DNA from: Paenibacillus sabinae T27
Lineage (GTDB): Bacteria > Bacillota > Bacilli > Paenibacillales > Paenibacillaceae
DNA: 64,000 nt
NCBI RefSeq assembly: GCF_000612505.1
Contig: NZ_CP004078.1
Location: forward strand, 2,643,252-2,707,251
Direction: 5' to 3'
Shown in pieces: positions 17,273 through 25,690 of this stretch. The translations under genes were made by a program, and so were the position numbers. The notes beneath the pieces are model-generated. The model was not told the origin of the DNA. It ran no database searches and saw nothing but the letters and a program-made list of their open reading frames with translations. Numbering within the stretch: the first letter of the stretch is position 1; each line of letters opens with the position of its first letter.

Positions 17273-18499
17273 TTACGCCCATCCGCCACCACGGAAAATC
17301 GGATCGACCGTGCCGTCATCCGTAATACCGTCGATATCCATTTCCGGGGAGCCCATCATGAAATCGACGTGAATCAGACTTTGGTTCATACCGCGCTCGG
17401 CCAGTTGTTCTTTCGTCAAGGATATGCCGCCTTCCAGAGTGAAAGCATACGAAGCTCCCAGCGCCAGGTGACAGGACGCATTCTCGTCATACAGCGTGGT
17501 GTAATACAGAATGCCGCTTTGAGAAATCGGTGAACGGTGGGGTACGAGCGCCACTTCGCCAAGCGAAGCGGCTCCTTCATCCATGGAGAACAGCACAGCC
17601 AGCTTGTCCTGTCCCACCTCAGCGGTATAATCCGTAACCTTGCCGTCTTTGAAGGTCAGGGTAAAGCGGTCAATAACGCTTCCCGCATAACTGAGCGGCT
17701 TCGTGCTGCTGACCTTGCCGTTTGTCCCGTCGCGGTGCGCAACCGTGAACACTTCCTCGGTAGGGATGTTGGCCAGAAAGGGAGTGCCCTTGCCGTTTAC
17801 CGCTCCGGCCTGGCACCAGATATGGCCCTCCGGCAGCTCAACGGTCAGGTCGGTGCCCGGCGCCGTGTAATGCAGCTTGCGGTACTTGCGCTCATTCAGC
17901 TTGTCGCAGCGGCGCTTCAGTTCACCCAGATGCTGCCGCCAGGCTTCGAGCGGGTCCTCCGCGTCCGCGCGGACAGCGCGGAAGATTGCGTCCCACAGCA
18001 GCGGGATGCGATCTTCCTCCGGCGCATCCGGGAATACTTTGGCTGCCCAGGAGGCCGAAGGATAAGCGACGCCGCTCCAGCTCGCCTGGTTGCTCATCAG
18101 CAGCTGGCGGTAGCCCGCCATCGCCTCAGCCATAACTCGCTGATTGAGGGAGATCCGCTTCGGATCAATACCTTTCAGCAGATCTGGATCGGCCGAGATG
18201 ATGGTCAGGAAGCAGGCATTGTTCCGCGCAAGCTCCTCCATTTCTTCCGCGAACCGTTTCGGAGGCTCCGAGAATGATTCCTCCGGGGCGAGATCATAGC
18301 GCGTTCTCGTTACAACCTCATCCGAATAGTTCACCTTGACGAACTTCGCTCCAGCCTCATAAGCTTTGCGCACGACTAGTCGAACCAGCTCGGACGCTGC
18401 GATATCCGCGTTGACGACAAGCGTTTGCCCGGGCTGAATGTTGACGCCGATCTTTACGGCAAGGAGTGCATAATTCTCCAGCTTTTGATTGAAATTCAA
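17273..18499 (-). CDS. M29-family leucyl aminopeptidase (AmpS/PepS type), second copy
   Basis: 408 residues, the normal length for M29 dicobalt/dizinc aminopeptidases. Family motifs include GQTLVVNAD near the N terminus, LPEGHIWCQAG, PTEEVFTVAHRDG (metal Glu), GEVALVPHRSPIS (Glu), NASCHLALGASYAF (His) and IHVDFMMGS (His, Asp). The start appears to be TTG at 18499 with AAGGAGGG upstream. It follows its paralogue (18518-19750) by only 18 bp, so the pair is co-transcribed. Probable role: cytosolic peptide trimming. Confidence 0.9.
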   Translation of the reverse strand: MNFNQKLENYALLAVKIGVNIQPGQTLVVNADIAASELVRLVVRKAYEAGAKFVKVNYSDEVVTRTRYDLAPEESFSEPPKRFAEEMEELARNNACFLTIISADPDLLKGIDPKRISLNQRVMAEAMAGYRQLLMSNQASWSGVAYPSASWAAKVFPDAPEEDRIPLLWDAIFRAVRADAEDPLEAWRQHLGELKRRCDKLNERKYRKLHYTAPGTDLTVELPEGHIWCQAGAVNGKGTPFLANIPTEEVFTVAHRDGTNGKVSSTKPLSYAGSVIDRFTLTFKDGKVTDYTAEVGQDKLAVLFSMDEGAASLGEVALVPHRSPISQSGILYYTTLYDENASCHLALGASYAFTLEGGISLTKEQLAERGMNQSLIHVDFMMGSPEMDIDGITDDGTVDPIFRGGGWA

Positions 18500-18517
18500 A
18501 TCCCGACCCTCCTTCGA

Positions 18518-19750
18518 TTAAAACGCCCAGTTTCCGTTCAAGAATACCGGCTCTTCCGTTCCGTCCCCTGTCACGCCGTAGATATTCATCTCAGCTGAGC
18601 CGATCATAAAATCGACATGCGTAACGCTCGTGTTAAGACCGCGCTTTTCAAGTTCTTCCTGTGTCATGCTCTTGCCGCCCTCCAGACAGAAAGCGTAGGC
18701 GGTTCCGATCGCGAGATGATTCGAAGCATTTTCGTCAAACAGCGTGTTGTAATACAAAATATTCGACTCCGAAATCGGGGAATGATAGGGAACAAGCGCC
18801 ACTTCGCCCAAATATTTGGCACCTTCGTCCAGGCTGATCAAATGCTCAAGCGTTTCCTGTCCCTTTTCTGCGGTAACCGAGACAATTTTTCCGTTCTCGA
18901 AGGTGAGAGAGAAGCCGTCGATAATGTTGCCGCCATAACTGAGCGGTTTCGTGCTGCGGACGGTTCCGTTGACGCCCGTTTTCAGCGGAGCGGTAAATAC
19001 TTCTTCGGTCGGCATATTGGCCACAAAGGTATGGCCCTGGGCATTGATGCTGTCGCCCTGCGCCCACAGGTGGCCTTCCGGAAGCTCAATGGTGAGATCC
19101 GTACCCGGTGCGGCGTAACGCAGCTTCTTATATTTCTTGGCGTTCAGCACGGCCGCTTTGGCTTCCAGCGTGTTCAGATGATCCTGCCAGGCGGCTACCG
19201 GTTCTTCCTGGTCAAGACGCACAGTGTGGAAAATGGCTTCCCACAGCTTGTCGATCCGCTCTTCCGCAGGCACATCGGGGAACACCTTGTCGGCCCAAGC
19301 CTGCGAAGGGATGGCGACGATGCTCCAGCTGATTTTATCGGACATGACATACTCGCGGTATTTGGTCAGGGCCGCTCCCCGAGTCTTGTGATAGTTCGCG
19401 ATCCGGGCCTGTTCGATGCCTTTCAGAGCATCCGGGTCCTCAGCGATGACCGACAGCACGGCCGCGCCGTTCTCGGCAAACTCGGTAATTTCGCCGGCAT
19501 ACCAGGTCGGGGCTTTAGTGAACACCTCCGGGGCGGCATGTTCGAACATCAGCCGCGTGATGCGCTCGTCGCTCCAGTTCACTTTAACCTGGCTGGCACC
19601 CGCTTCATATGCCTTGGCTGCGATCAACCGGACGAATTCTGCCGCAACGATGGGCGCATTCACGACCAGCGCCTGTCCGGGCTGCACATTTACGCCTATT
19701 TTGATGGCCAGGTCGGCGTATTTGGAGAGCTTTGCTTCAAAATCGGTCAT
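18518..19750 (-). CDS. M29-family leucyl aminopeptidase (AmpS/PepS type), first copy
   Basis: 410 residues. Motifs parallel those of the downstream copy: PGQALVVNAP, LPEGHLWAQGD, PTEEVFTAPLKTG, GEVALVPYHSPIS, NASNHLAIGTAYAF and THVDFMIGSAEM. The metal ligands appear intact in both, so neither looks degenerate. The pair is an old tandem duplication. The ATG at 19750 has GGGGGAAA upstream. The 290 bp upstream show no riboswitch or T-box features. Confidence 0.9.
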   Translation of the reverse strand: MTDFEAKLSKYADLAIKIGVNVQPGQALVVNAPIVAAEFVRLIAAKAYEAGASQVKVNWSDERITRLMFEHAAPEVFTKAPTWYAGEITEFAENGAAVLSVIAEDPDALKGIEQARIANYHKTRGAALTKYREYVMSDKISWSIVAIPSQAWADKVFPDVPAEERIDKLWEAIFHTVRLDQEEPVAAWQDHLNTLEAKAAVLNAKKYKKLRYAAPGTDLTIELPEGHLWAQGDSINAQGHTFVANMPTEEVFTAPLKTGVNGTVRSTKPLSYGGNIIDGFSLTFENGKIVSVTAEKGQETLEHLISLDEGAKYLGEVALVPYHSPISESNILYYNTLFDENASNHLAIGTAYAFCLEGGKSMTQEELEKRGLNTSVTHVDFMIGSAEMNIYGVTGDGTEEPVFLNGNWAF

Positions 19751-20043
19751 AAAGATTTTCCCCCAATTTCTTTAAGTTCGATGAAATCGTTAAGCTTCGC
19801 ACTTAATCTTAGCTTTAGAATATCCCAAGAGACGGATTTGTCATTAAGGCGGACCTAAGACCGTTTCTTCCTGCCAAATTAAGCTTGCTAAGTATTGTAA
19901 TAAATTATTAACCGCCGGATGAAAAAAGTCAATCAGCTAGGAAGGACGGGATTTTTAGCGGGAAACAATGATATACTGAAAAGGATTTCCACTTCGCTTC
20001 TGAAGCGACTGGACATCCGATTCAATGAAAGGAAGGAAGCTGC

Positions 20044-20316
20044 ATGAGCGTTAGTATAACGGAAGCGGCCATGCGCCGCGATGCTGAAGGAAATTATGTG
20101 GGACGAACCGTATTTACCCTGGAGGGCCACGCGGCTCACTACGAAATTACGTTTTTCAGCAAGAAGGGCAAGGAATGGGATTACAGCCTGAGCTTTGCGG
20201 GCGAATCCGGAAACGAAGAGCAAATTCTGGAGCTGGACGCCAAGCTGGAGGAAGACGACGAGCTGTTCGACCGTCTGCTGGATGCGGCGCTGGATGCGGA
20301 GGAGTCGGACAGTTAA
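20044..20316 (+). CDS. Small acidic protein of unknown function
   Basis: 90 residues, soluble, with a mixed beta-like N-terminal part (YVGRTVFTLEGHAAHYEITFFSKKGKEWDYSLSF) and a strongly acidic C-terminal helix (LEEDDELFDRLLDAALDAEESDS). I do not recognise a family. The ATG at 20044 has a good GAAAGGAAGG upstream, and the codon use matches the neighbours, supporting a real gene. A bidirectional terminator follows directly. Confidence 0.65.
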   Translation: MSVSITEAAMRRDAEGNYVGRTVFTLEGHAAHYEITFFSKKGKEWDYSLSFAGESGNEEQILELDAKLEEDDELFDRLLDAALDAEESDS

Positions 20317-20317
20317 C

Positions 20318-20348
20318 AAAAGAACGGCGAAAATCGCCGCTCTTCTGT
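20318..20348. terminator. Bidirectional terminator between convergent genes
   Basis: AGA-CGGCGA and TCGCCG-TCT form a short GC stem with an A-rich left and T-rich right flank. It sits between the small acidic gene (+) and the Trk/Ktr gene (-). Confidence 0.8.
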
Positions 20349-21695
20349 TTATCCGATCATAATATGGCCTTCAGGGTGGCGGTACAGCTCCTTCCCCCGG
20401 TTTGGCCTGAGAGCATAAGCCAGCGTAAGAGGGCCGATCCGTCCCATGAACATGAGGAGGATGATGAGGATTTTTCCGGCAGCGCTCAGCTCTGCGGTTA
20501 GTCCCATTGAAAGCCCCGAGGTACCGAACGCGGAGACCGCCTCAAACATGACGGCAAGGAAATCCGCTTCCTCGGTAATGGACAGCAGCATCGTTGAAAT
20601 GATAACAAGCAGCAGAGAGAGCAGCGTCATTGTTATGGCCCGGTAGACGTTCTCCTTGGACAGACGATGGCGGAACAGCACCACATCTTCTCTGCCGCGA
20701 ACCCGAGAGTATACGGCGGCAATGAGCAGAGCAAACGTCGTCACCTTGATCCCTCCGCCGGTCGAGCCCGGTGCCGCTCCGATGAACATCAGCAGGATGA
20801 TCAGAAACTGCGTGGATTCCCGGAGCTGATAAATATCCAGGGTCGTAATACCGCCGGATCGCGGGGTCAAGGCTTGCAAGAAGGAGGCCATCACTTTACC
20901 CCCGAAATGCAGCGGTTTCAGCGTATGGAACAGCTCCAGCCAGAAAAATAACGCGGCACCGGCACCGATCAGAATTAGGGATGTCGACAGCACCACCTTG
21001 GAATGAAGGGTCAGCCTTTTGCGCTTACGGAAATCGACAACGTCGGACAATACGATAAAGCCGATACCGCCAAGAAAAATAAGCAGCATGGCCGTGATGT
21101 TAACGACAGGATCTTCCACATACCTCGTCAGTCCGCTGAACGGCCCGTGAACATCGCCGAACAGGTCGAAGCCAGCATTGTTAAAAATGGAAATACTGTG
21201 GAAGATGCCGTAATATACCGCTTTCCCGGCAGGCATTTCCTCCAGAAAGCGAAGCGTCAGCGCCACAGCGCCGGCAAACTGGATTACGAGCGAATAAATC
21301 AGAACCCGGCGGATCAGGCGAACAATGCCTTGCATCGAGTTCTGGTTCATCGTCTCCTGGAGGAGCAATCTGTCTTTTAGCGAGATCCTCTTGTTAAGTA
21401 CGAGCGTAATCAGCGTAGCCATTGTGACGAACCCGAGGCCGCCGAACTGGAACAGCACGAGCAGCACAATCTGGCCAAAGGTCGTCAGTCCCGTCCCGGT
21501 ATCGATAACGGCCAGCCCGGTCACGCATGTCGCCGAGGTGGCCATAAACAGCGCATCAATCCATGAGATATCGCCTCCTGCAGATGAAACGGGAAGGGAC
21601 AGCAGCACGGTGCCTACGGCAATAAGAAGGATAAAACCGAGGGACAAGATTTTGGGCGGAGTCAGACGCAGCCCGCCATAGGATAAATTGGCCAT
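20349..21695 (-). CDS. Potassium uptake protein, TrkH/KtrB family channel subunit
   Basis: 448 residues, highly hydrophobic, with four M1-P-M2 repeats. Selectivity-filter-like turns are visible, such as TSATCVTGL, NNAGFDLFGD, PRSGGITT and SAFGTSGLS; the conserved filter Gly is present in each. KtrB passes K+ (with Na+) and works with a KtrA/KtrC regulator, which is absent from this window. The - strand ATG at 21695 (MANLSYGG) has AGGAGA 8 nt upstream and is preferred over an upstream in-frame ATG at 21743. Confidence 0.88.
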   Translation of the reverse strand: MANLSYGGLRLTPPKILSLGFILLIAVGTVLLSLPVSSAGGDISWIDALFMATSATCVTGLAVIDTGTGLTTFGQIVLLVLFQFGGLGFVTMATLITLVLNKRISLKDRLLLQETMNQNSMQGIVRLIRRVLIYSLVIQFAGAVALTLRFLEEMPAGKAVYYGIFHSISIFNNAGFDLFGDVHGPFSGLTRYVEDPVVNITAMLLIFLGGIGFIVLSDVVDFRKRKRLTLHSKVVLSTSLILIGAGAALFFWLELFHTLKPLHFGGKVMASFLQALTPRSGGITTLDIYQLRESTQFLIILLMFIGAAPGSTGGGIKVTTFALLIAAVYSRVRGREDVVLFRHRLSKENVYRAITMTLLSLLLVIISTMLLSITEEADFLAVMFEAVSAFGTSGLSMGLTAELSAAGKILIILLMFMGRIGPLTLAYALRPNRGKELYRHPEGHIMIG

Positions 21696-21856
21696 GAGTC
21701 TATTCTCCTGACTATTGTTGTGTTCGTTCCGGCATTGTGACAAATTATATCATAATTTTATCCTTTTCCTAAGCGTACGGCAGGAAATGCACTTGCCATC
21801 TCGAATGGTACTATTGGAATAACCTTATTCCCATCTTCCAAAGGAGGGTTTTAACG

Positions 21857-22210
21857 GTGAACAGTCCCATCCTGAGTCAGATTGGTGGCGTTTTTATTCC
21901 GGTCAGTGATATTGAAAGATCGAAAGAGTGGTATTGCCGTCTGCTAGGATTGCCAACACATGATGAAATTCTGTTCGGACACATGTTCGTTATTCCAGAG
22001 ACCAGCCCGGCCATTGTGCTGGACAGCAGAATTTACACCAGCGAATGTGTTCTGAATACACCGTTATTTCACCTGAACACGGAGGATATCGACGCCGCTT
22101 ATGATTTTGTGAGGCAGAGCGGAGCCGAAGTATTGACCGATATCGAGCATGACCATTGGTTTAACTTCAAAGATCCGGACGGAAATGTGCTGATGGTCTG
22201 CCGCTCCTAG
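21857..22210 (+). CDS. VOC (glyoxalase-like) family protein
   Basis: 117 residues spanning one VOC module: GGVFIPVSDIERSKEWYCRLLGLP, a central HLNTEDIDAAYDFVRQSG, and the terminal DPDGNVLMVCR. Putative metal ligands are a His and a Glu, as in other one-module members. The substrate is unknown. The GTG at 21857 follows AAAGGAGGG. It lies 11 bp upstream of a GNAT gene, so the two are probably co-transcribed. Confidence 0.8.
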   Translation: MNSPILSQIGGVFIPVSDIERSKEWYCRLLGLPTHDEILFGHMFVIPETSPAIVLDSRIYTSECVLNTPLFHLNTEDIDAAYDFVRQSGAEVLTDIEHDHWFNFKDPDGNVLMVCRS

Positions 22211-22221
22211 GAGGACGGAAA

Positions 22222-22668
22222 GTGAAGGAAGACCGTTGTTTGATTAGAGAAGCCCTGCCGGAGGATGCCCGCCGGATTGAGGAGTTGTACCGGCTGCTGC
22301 TTCAAGGCAATACAGATATTGAGGTTCACCCAGGCCGCATACGGCAAATATTTTCGAATCCGGACAGTTTCTTGTATGTATACGAGGAGAATCGATTGAT
22401 CGCCGGTACGGTGCATTTGCACTTTTGCATGGATGCGCTTAGCGGAGCCCGTCCTTTTGCTGTTGTCGAAAGAGTCATTGTAGCTCCCGAAATGCGGGGA
22501 AGAGGCATAGGCGCAGCTTTAATGAGACATGCCGAGAAAGCGGCAGCAGCCAGAAATGCGCTCAAAATCATGCTGTCCAGCGCGGCCCGCAGGGAGGAAG
22601 CGCACCGCTTCTACGCCTCTCTTGGCTATGACGGAGAAGGAAGCAAACTGTTTAAAAAATACCTTTAG
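22222..22668 (+). CDS. GNAT-family N-acetyltransferase
   Basis: 148 residues with the acetyl-CoA-binding motif VIVAPEMRGRGIGAALMRHAE (R/QxxGxG/A) and a C-terminal HRFYASLGYDGEG. Typical length for a single-domain GNAT. The acceptor is unknown. Start is GTG at 22222 with TAGGAGGA just upstream. It sits between a VOC gene and a second GNAT gene. Confidence 0.82.
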   Translation: MKEDRCLIREALPEDARRIEELYRLLLQGNTDIEVHPGRIRQIFSNPDSFLYVYEENRLIAGTVHLHFCMDALSGARPFAVVERVIVAPEMRGRGIGAALMRHAEKAAAARNALKIMLSSAARREEAHRFYASLGYDGEGSKLFKKYL

Positions 22669-22704
22669 ATGATCTTCTAGTAGTGAAGTTCAGACGTTAG
22701 GGAA

Positions 22705-23223
22705 GTGAGTAAAGTGGATGTTACTTTAAGGGAACTGGTTCCCGGCGACGCCGAGGAACTTCTTCGCCTGCAGCATACGCTGGACGAAGAAACCGCCTTT
22801 ATGATGCTCGAACCGGGCGAACGGCAATCCAGTGTGCAGCAGGTTGCGGAGATGATCCAAAGCTTTGCCGAATCGGCGGCGTCCATCCTGATCGGTGCGA
22901 CAGCAGACGGACAGCTTGGGGGTTATGTGGCTGCCAAAGGAGGAGGGGCAAACCGTAACCGCCATAGCGCTTATATCGTTATCGGGGTGCAGAAGTGCTG
23001 TCAGGGTAAGGGCGTGGGTAGCGCTCTGCTGCGCGAACTGGATGCGTGGGCCAGGAAGAACGGGATCGTCCGTCTGGAGCTCACGGTCATGAAACATAAC
23101 GAGCGGGCCATTGCCTTGTACACCAAGAGCGGCTTTTCCGTTGAAGGAACCAAAATGAAGTCGCTTAAAGTAAACGGCGAATGGGTAGATGAATACTATA
23201 TGAGTAAAATTATCGAGGCTTAA
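22705..23223 (+). CDS. GNAT-family N-acetyltransferase
   Basis: 172 residues. Acetyl-CoA motif: VIGVQKCCQGKGVGSALLRELDAWA. The region RLELTVMKHNERAIALYTKSGFSVEGTKMKS is characteristic of the RimJ/RimL-like and YkkB-type acetyltransferases. Start is GTG at 22705; GTG at 22714 is an alternative, since no strong Shine-Dalgarno discriminates between them. The substrate is unknown. Confidence 0.82.
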   Translation: MSKVDVTLRELVPGDAEELLRLQHTLDEETAFMMLEPGERQSSVQQVAEMIQSFAESAASILIGATADGQLGGYVAAKGGGANRNRHSAYIVIGVQKCCQGKGVGSALLRELDAWARKNGIVRLELTVMKHNERAIALYTKSGFSVEGTKMKSLKVNGEWVDEYYMSKIIEA

Positions 23224-23310
23224 CGGGTAAATCTACATACGAAGGACAATCCGGCGACAGCCCGACACAGGTGGACGAGGATCGAAAATACCGATGTTCC
23301 CCCAAAAATT

Positions 23311-23346
23311 AAAACAGCCCGGTCTCAGCGAGAACGGGCTGTTTTT
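23311..23346. terminator. Bidirectional terminator
   Basis: AAAACAGCCCG pairs with CGGGCTGTTTTT. It lies between the + strand GNAT gene and the - strand CNNM gene and can serve both. Confidence 0.88.
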
Positions 23347-23377
23347 ACCTTGGACTTGCAGTGTTTCAAACCGAATT

Positions 23378-24703
23378 TCACGTCAACGATTGCTCTGGAA
23401 TATCTCTGCACTCTCCCGTCCCAAGCTCGATTTCCACTTTGCGGACACGGTGGCGGTTCATTTCGCGGATGATAAACGTATCCTGCCCGTGCACGATTTC
23501 TTTGCCGACCGCAGGCTCTTCCAGATGGCTGTATACCCAGCCGCCGATGGTGGTCACTTCCTCGTCTTCGAGGTCGACACCGGTCAGCAAGCGCAGTTCT
23601 GGCAGCGACACTTTGCCGTCCACCATGTACCGGTCTTCTCCGAGCTTCTCTACGTTCTTCAGTTCATCCGCGTCGAATTCATCCCGTATTTCGCCGACAA
23701 TTTCCTCCAGAATATCTTCGATCGTGATCAGACCGGAAGTGCCGCCGTATTCGTCAAGCAGGAGAGCGATATGAACGCGTTCCTTCTGCATGCGGGTAAG
23801 CAGCGTCTTTACAGGCGTAACTTCAGAAACCGTAAGCAGCGGATGGATGAGATCTTTAAAATTAAAGCCGGGATTGCTATCATATTCGAGATACATCTGC
23901 TTGGTATTGATCATCCCGATAATGTTGTCCTTGTTGCCTTCCGCCACCGGGAAGCGGGTATACTGCTCTTTGCGGATAATATTCAAGTTTTCTTGAAGAG
24001 AATAATTGGTGAACAGGCAGACCATATCGGTACGCGGCACCATAATATCCCGGGCAAGCATTTCGTCAAAAGCGAAGATCCGGTTGACATAGCCATACTC
24101 GGCTTTGTTGATCTTGCCGCTTTCGTAGCTCTCGGACAGAATCAGACGAATCTCCTCCTCCGAGTGCGCATCTTCATGCTCGCTTGCCGGCTTCATCCCG
24201 AACAGACGGACGATCAGATTGGCGGAGCCATTAAGCAGCCAGATCATAGGATACAGGATGCGATAGAACCAGATAATCGGTTTGGCGGTCAGGAGACTGA
24301 TTTCTTCCGCTTTATTGATGGCTGCGGTCTTTGGCGCGAGCTCACCGATAACGACATGCAGGAAAGTCGCGATAAAGAAGGCGAGCACGAACGACAGAAC
24401 ATGGCTTAATTCTGCTCCGACGCCGGCCAGGTGAAAGAGGGGGGCGAGCAAGCGGTCAAAGGCCGGTTCCGCAAGGGCGCCAATGCCCAGTGCGGTAATG
24501 GTGATGCCAAGCTGGCAGGCGGATAAATAGCCGTCAAGATTGGCGGCAACCTGTTGAACGGCAAGCGCATTTTTGCGCCCTTCAAGCACCATTTGGCTGA
24601 TCCGGCTTCCCCGGAGTCTCACCACTGCAAATTCTGTAGCTACAAAAAAAGCGGTCAAAAAAATCAAAACGGCCACCAACGTCAAACTTAGTCCTATACC
24701 CAT
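23378..24703 (-). CDS. CNNM/CorC-type membrane protein (hemolysin family, UPF0053)
   Basis: 441 residues: a DUF21/CNNM transmembrane domain (~1-200, with FFVATEFAVVRLRGSRI), two CBS domains (~205-330, e.g. IMVPRTDMVCLF, VTPVKTLLTRMQKERVHIALLLDEYGGTSGLITIEDILEEIVGEI), and a C-terminal CorC_HlyC domain (~345-430). Family members export or regulate Mg2+; the hemolysin label is historical. Complete and normal in length. Upstream, on the divergent side, lies a 16-bp palindrome at 24754-24769. Confidence 0.9.
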   Translation of the reverse strand: MGIGLSLTLVAVLIFLTAFFVATEFAVVRLRGSRISQMVLEGRKNALAVQQVAANLDGYLSACQLGITITALGIGALAEPAFDRLLAPLFHLAGVGAELSHVLSFVLAFFIATFLHVVIGELAPKTAAINKAEEISLLTAKPIIWFYRILYPMIWLLNGSANLIVRLFGMKPASEHEDAHSEEEIRLILSESYESGKINKAEYGYVNRIFAFDEMLARDIMVPRTDMVCLFTNYSLQENLNIIRKEQYTRFPVAEGNKDNIIGMINTKQMYLEYDSNPGFNFKDLIHPLLTVSEVTPVKTLLTRMQKERVHIALLLDEYGGTSGLITIEDILEEIVGEIRDEFDADELKNVEKLGEDRYMVDGKVSLPELRLLTGVDLEDEEVTTIGGWVYSHLEEPAVGKEIVHGQDTFIIREMNRHRVRKVEIELGTGECRDIPEQSLT

Positions 24704-24753
24704 ATAATCGGTACCATCCCTTTCCTAGATAAAATAAGTTATAATTACAATAC

Positions 24754-24769
24754 AAGTTCATATGAACTT
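24754..24769. promoter_or_regulatory. Perfect 16-bp palindrome in a divergent promoter region
   Basis: AAGTTCATATGAACTT is a perfect palindrome, and a further GAACTT half-site follows at 24777-24782. It lies between the - strand CNNM gene and the + strand DUF1836 gene, in an AT-rich region that should hold both promoters. It is a likely repressor site of unknown cognate. The DUF1836 protein, a predicted MerR-like DNA-binding family, is one candidate. Confidence 0.5.
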
Positions 24770-24849
24770 ATTTTACGAACTTTTCGTCGGAATTACAAAT
24801 TTGGCGGATTTTCAACAGGTCAAAGACAAAAGGAGGCGCTGAAACGGCT

Positions 24850-25608
24850 ATGGAATCATTTACATTAACCCGCGTGGAGATGTCCTCTCTTCTGCTCTCA
24901 TTGACCGGCGAGTCCGACCATACGCCGCTGCATATTTTACAGAACGCATGGGGTAAGCTTCACCGTCAGGAAATGAAGGAGGGCACTTCGCTGAGCGCGC
25001 TATTGACCACGGATATTCCGGCTATTCTGCAAAAAATCATCCGAGGGGGAAAAGCCAAAGGGCTGTCCCTCCAGGAAATAGCCGCGTTAGGAGCGCTAAT
25101 AGAGTATTCCACAATTTCCATTACCGCTATGCAAAACTGGGTGAAACGCGATTTCAAAGAATATCTTGGAGCGCCGAGAGAAGGGAAAAAGTATTCGGTC
25201 AATCAGGCGGCTATGCTGTTTATGATTGAGGATCTGAAATCATCGCTTGACTTTCGGAGTATCCGCCGGTTGTTTCGCAAGCTGTTTTTGAAGCCGGAAC
25301 AGGATGACGACGATTTGCTGAAGCCCGTAGAGCTGTACGGCGCTTACGCCCTGTTGTTCGAAGAGAATAGGGAAGCAGGCGGTCAGGCCGAAGAACGGAA
25401 GCCGGAACCTATGCGGGACAGGCTGTGGAGCGGGGGAAGACTGGCGCTGGCCGCCGAACAAGCGGTTCGTCAGCTCTCTCATCTGAACCCGCCTCAGCGG
25501 GAAACCGTGCGGAACTCGCTGTTAATTGCGGCGGTTTCCGTTCAAGCCTGTTATTTTCAGGCGCTGGCCAGACAGTATTTCAACGCTTCGCTGTTCCTGG
25601 ACTTCTAA
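24850..25608 (+). CDS. DUF1836-containing protein
   Basis: 252 residues. The central part (KYSVNQAAMLFMIEDLKSSLDFRSIRRLF, ~115-145) resembles the DUF1836 family, which has a helix-turn-helix, MerR-like character. The N-terminal 100 residues and the C-terminal 100 are helical with no recognised motif. No TM segment. The ATG is 9-14 nt after AAAGGAGGCG. It could bind the palindrome upstream of itself; this is inference only. Function is otherwise unknown. Confidence 0.65.
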   Translation: MESFTLTRVEMSSLLLSLTGESDHTPLHILQNAWGKLHRQEMKEGTSLSALLTTDIPAILQKIIRGGKAKGLSLQEIAALGALIEYSTISITAMQNWVKRDFKEYLGAPREGKKYSVNQAAMLFMIEDLKSSLDFRSIRRLFRKLFLKPEQDDDDLLKPVELYGAYALLFEENREAGGQAEERKPEPMRDRLWSGGRLALAAEQAVRQLSHLNPPQRETVRNSLLIAAVSVQACYFQALARQYFNASLFLDF

Positions 25609-25690
25609 CCAAAGGTAAGACGAAAGGTTTCAATCCAAACAGGGAAAGTTAAATACAATTAACCAAGACGGAAATTAGGGGGATTCAAGC

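Noticed and set aside
18617..19858. 413-residue + strand ORF opposite the first aminopeptidase
   Set aside because: Shadow ORF; the - strand reading shows intact M29 metal ligands.
19751..20043. Riboswitch or T-box upstream of the aminopeptidase pair
   Set aside because: No conserved T-box core, specifier loop or terminator/antiterminator pair could be seen on the - strand.
23294..24409. 371-residue + strand ORF opposite the CNNM gene
   Set aside because: Antisense of a clearly conserved CBS-domain protein; no independent support.
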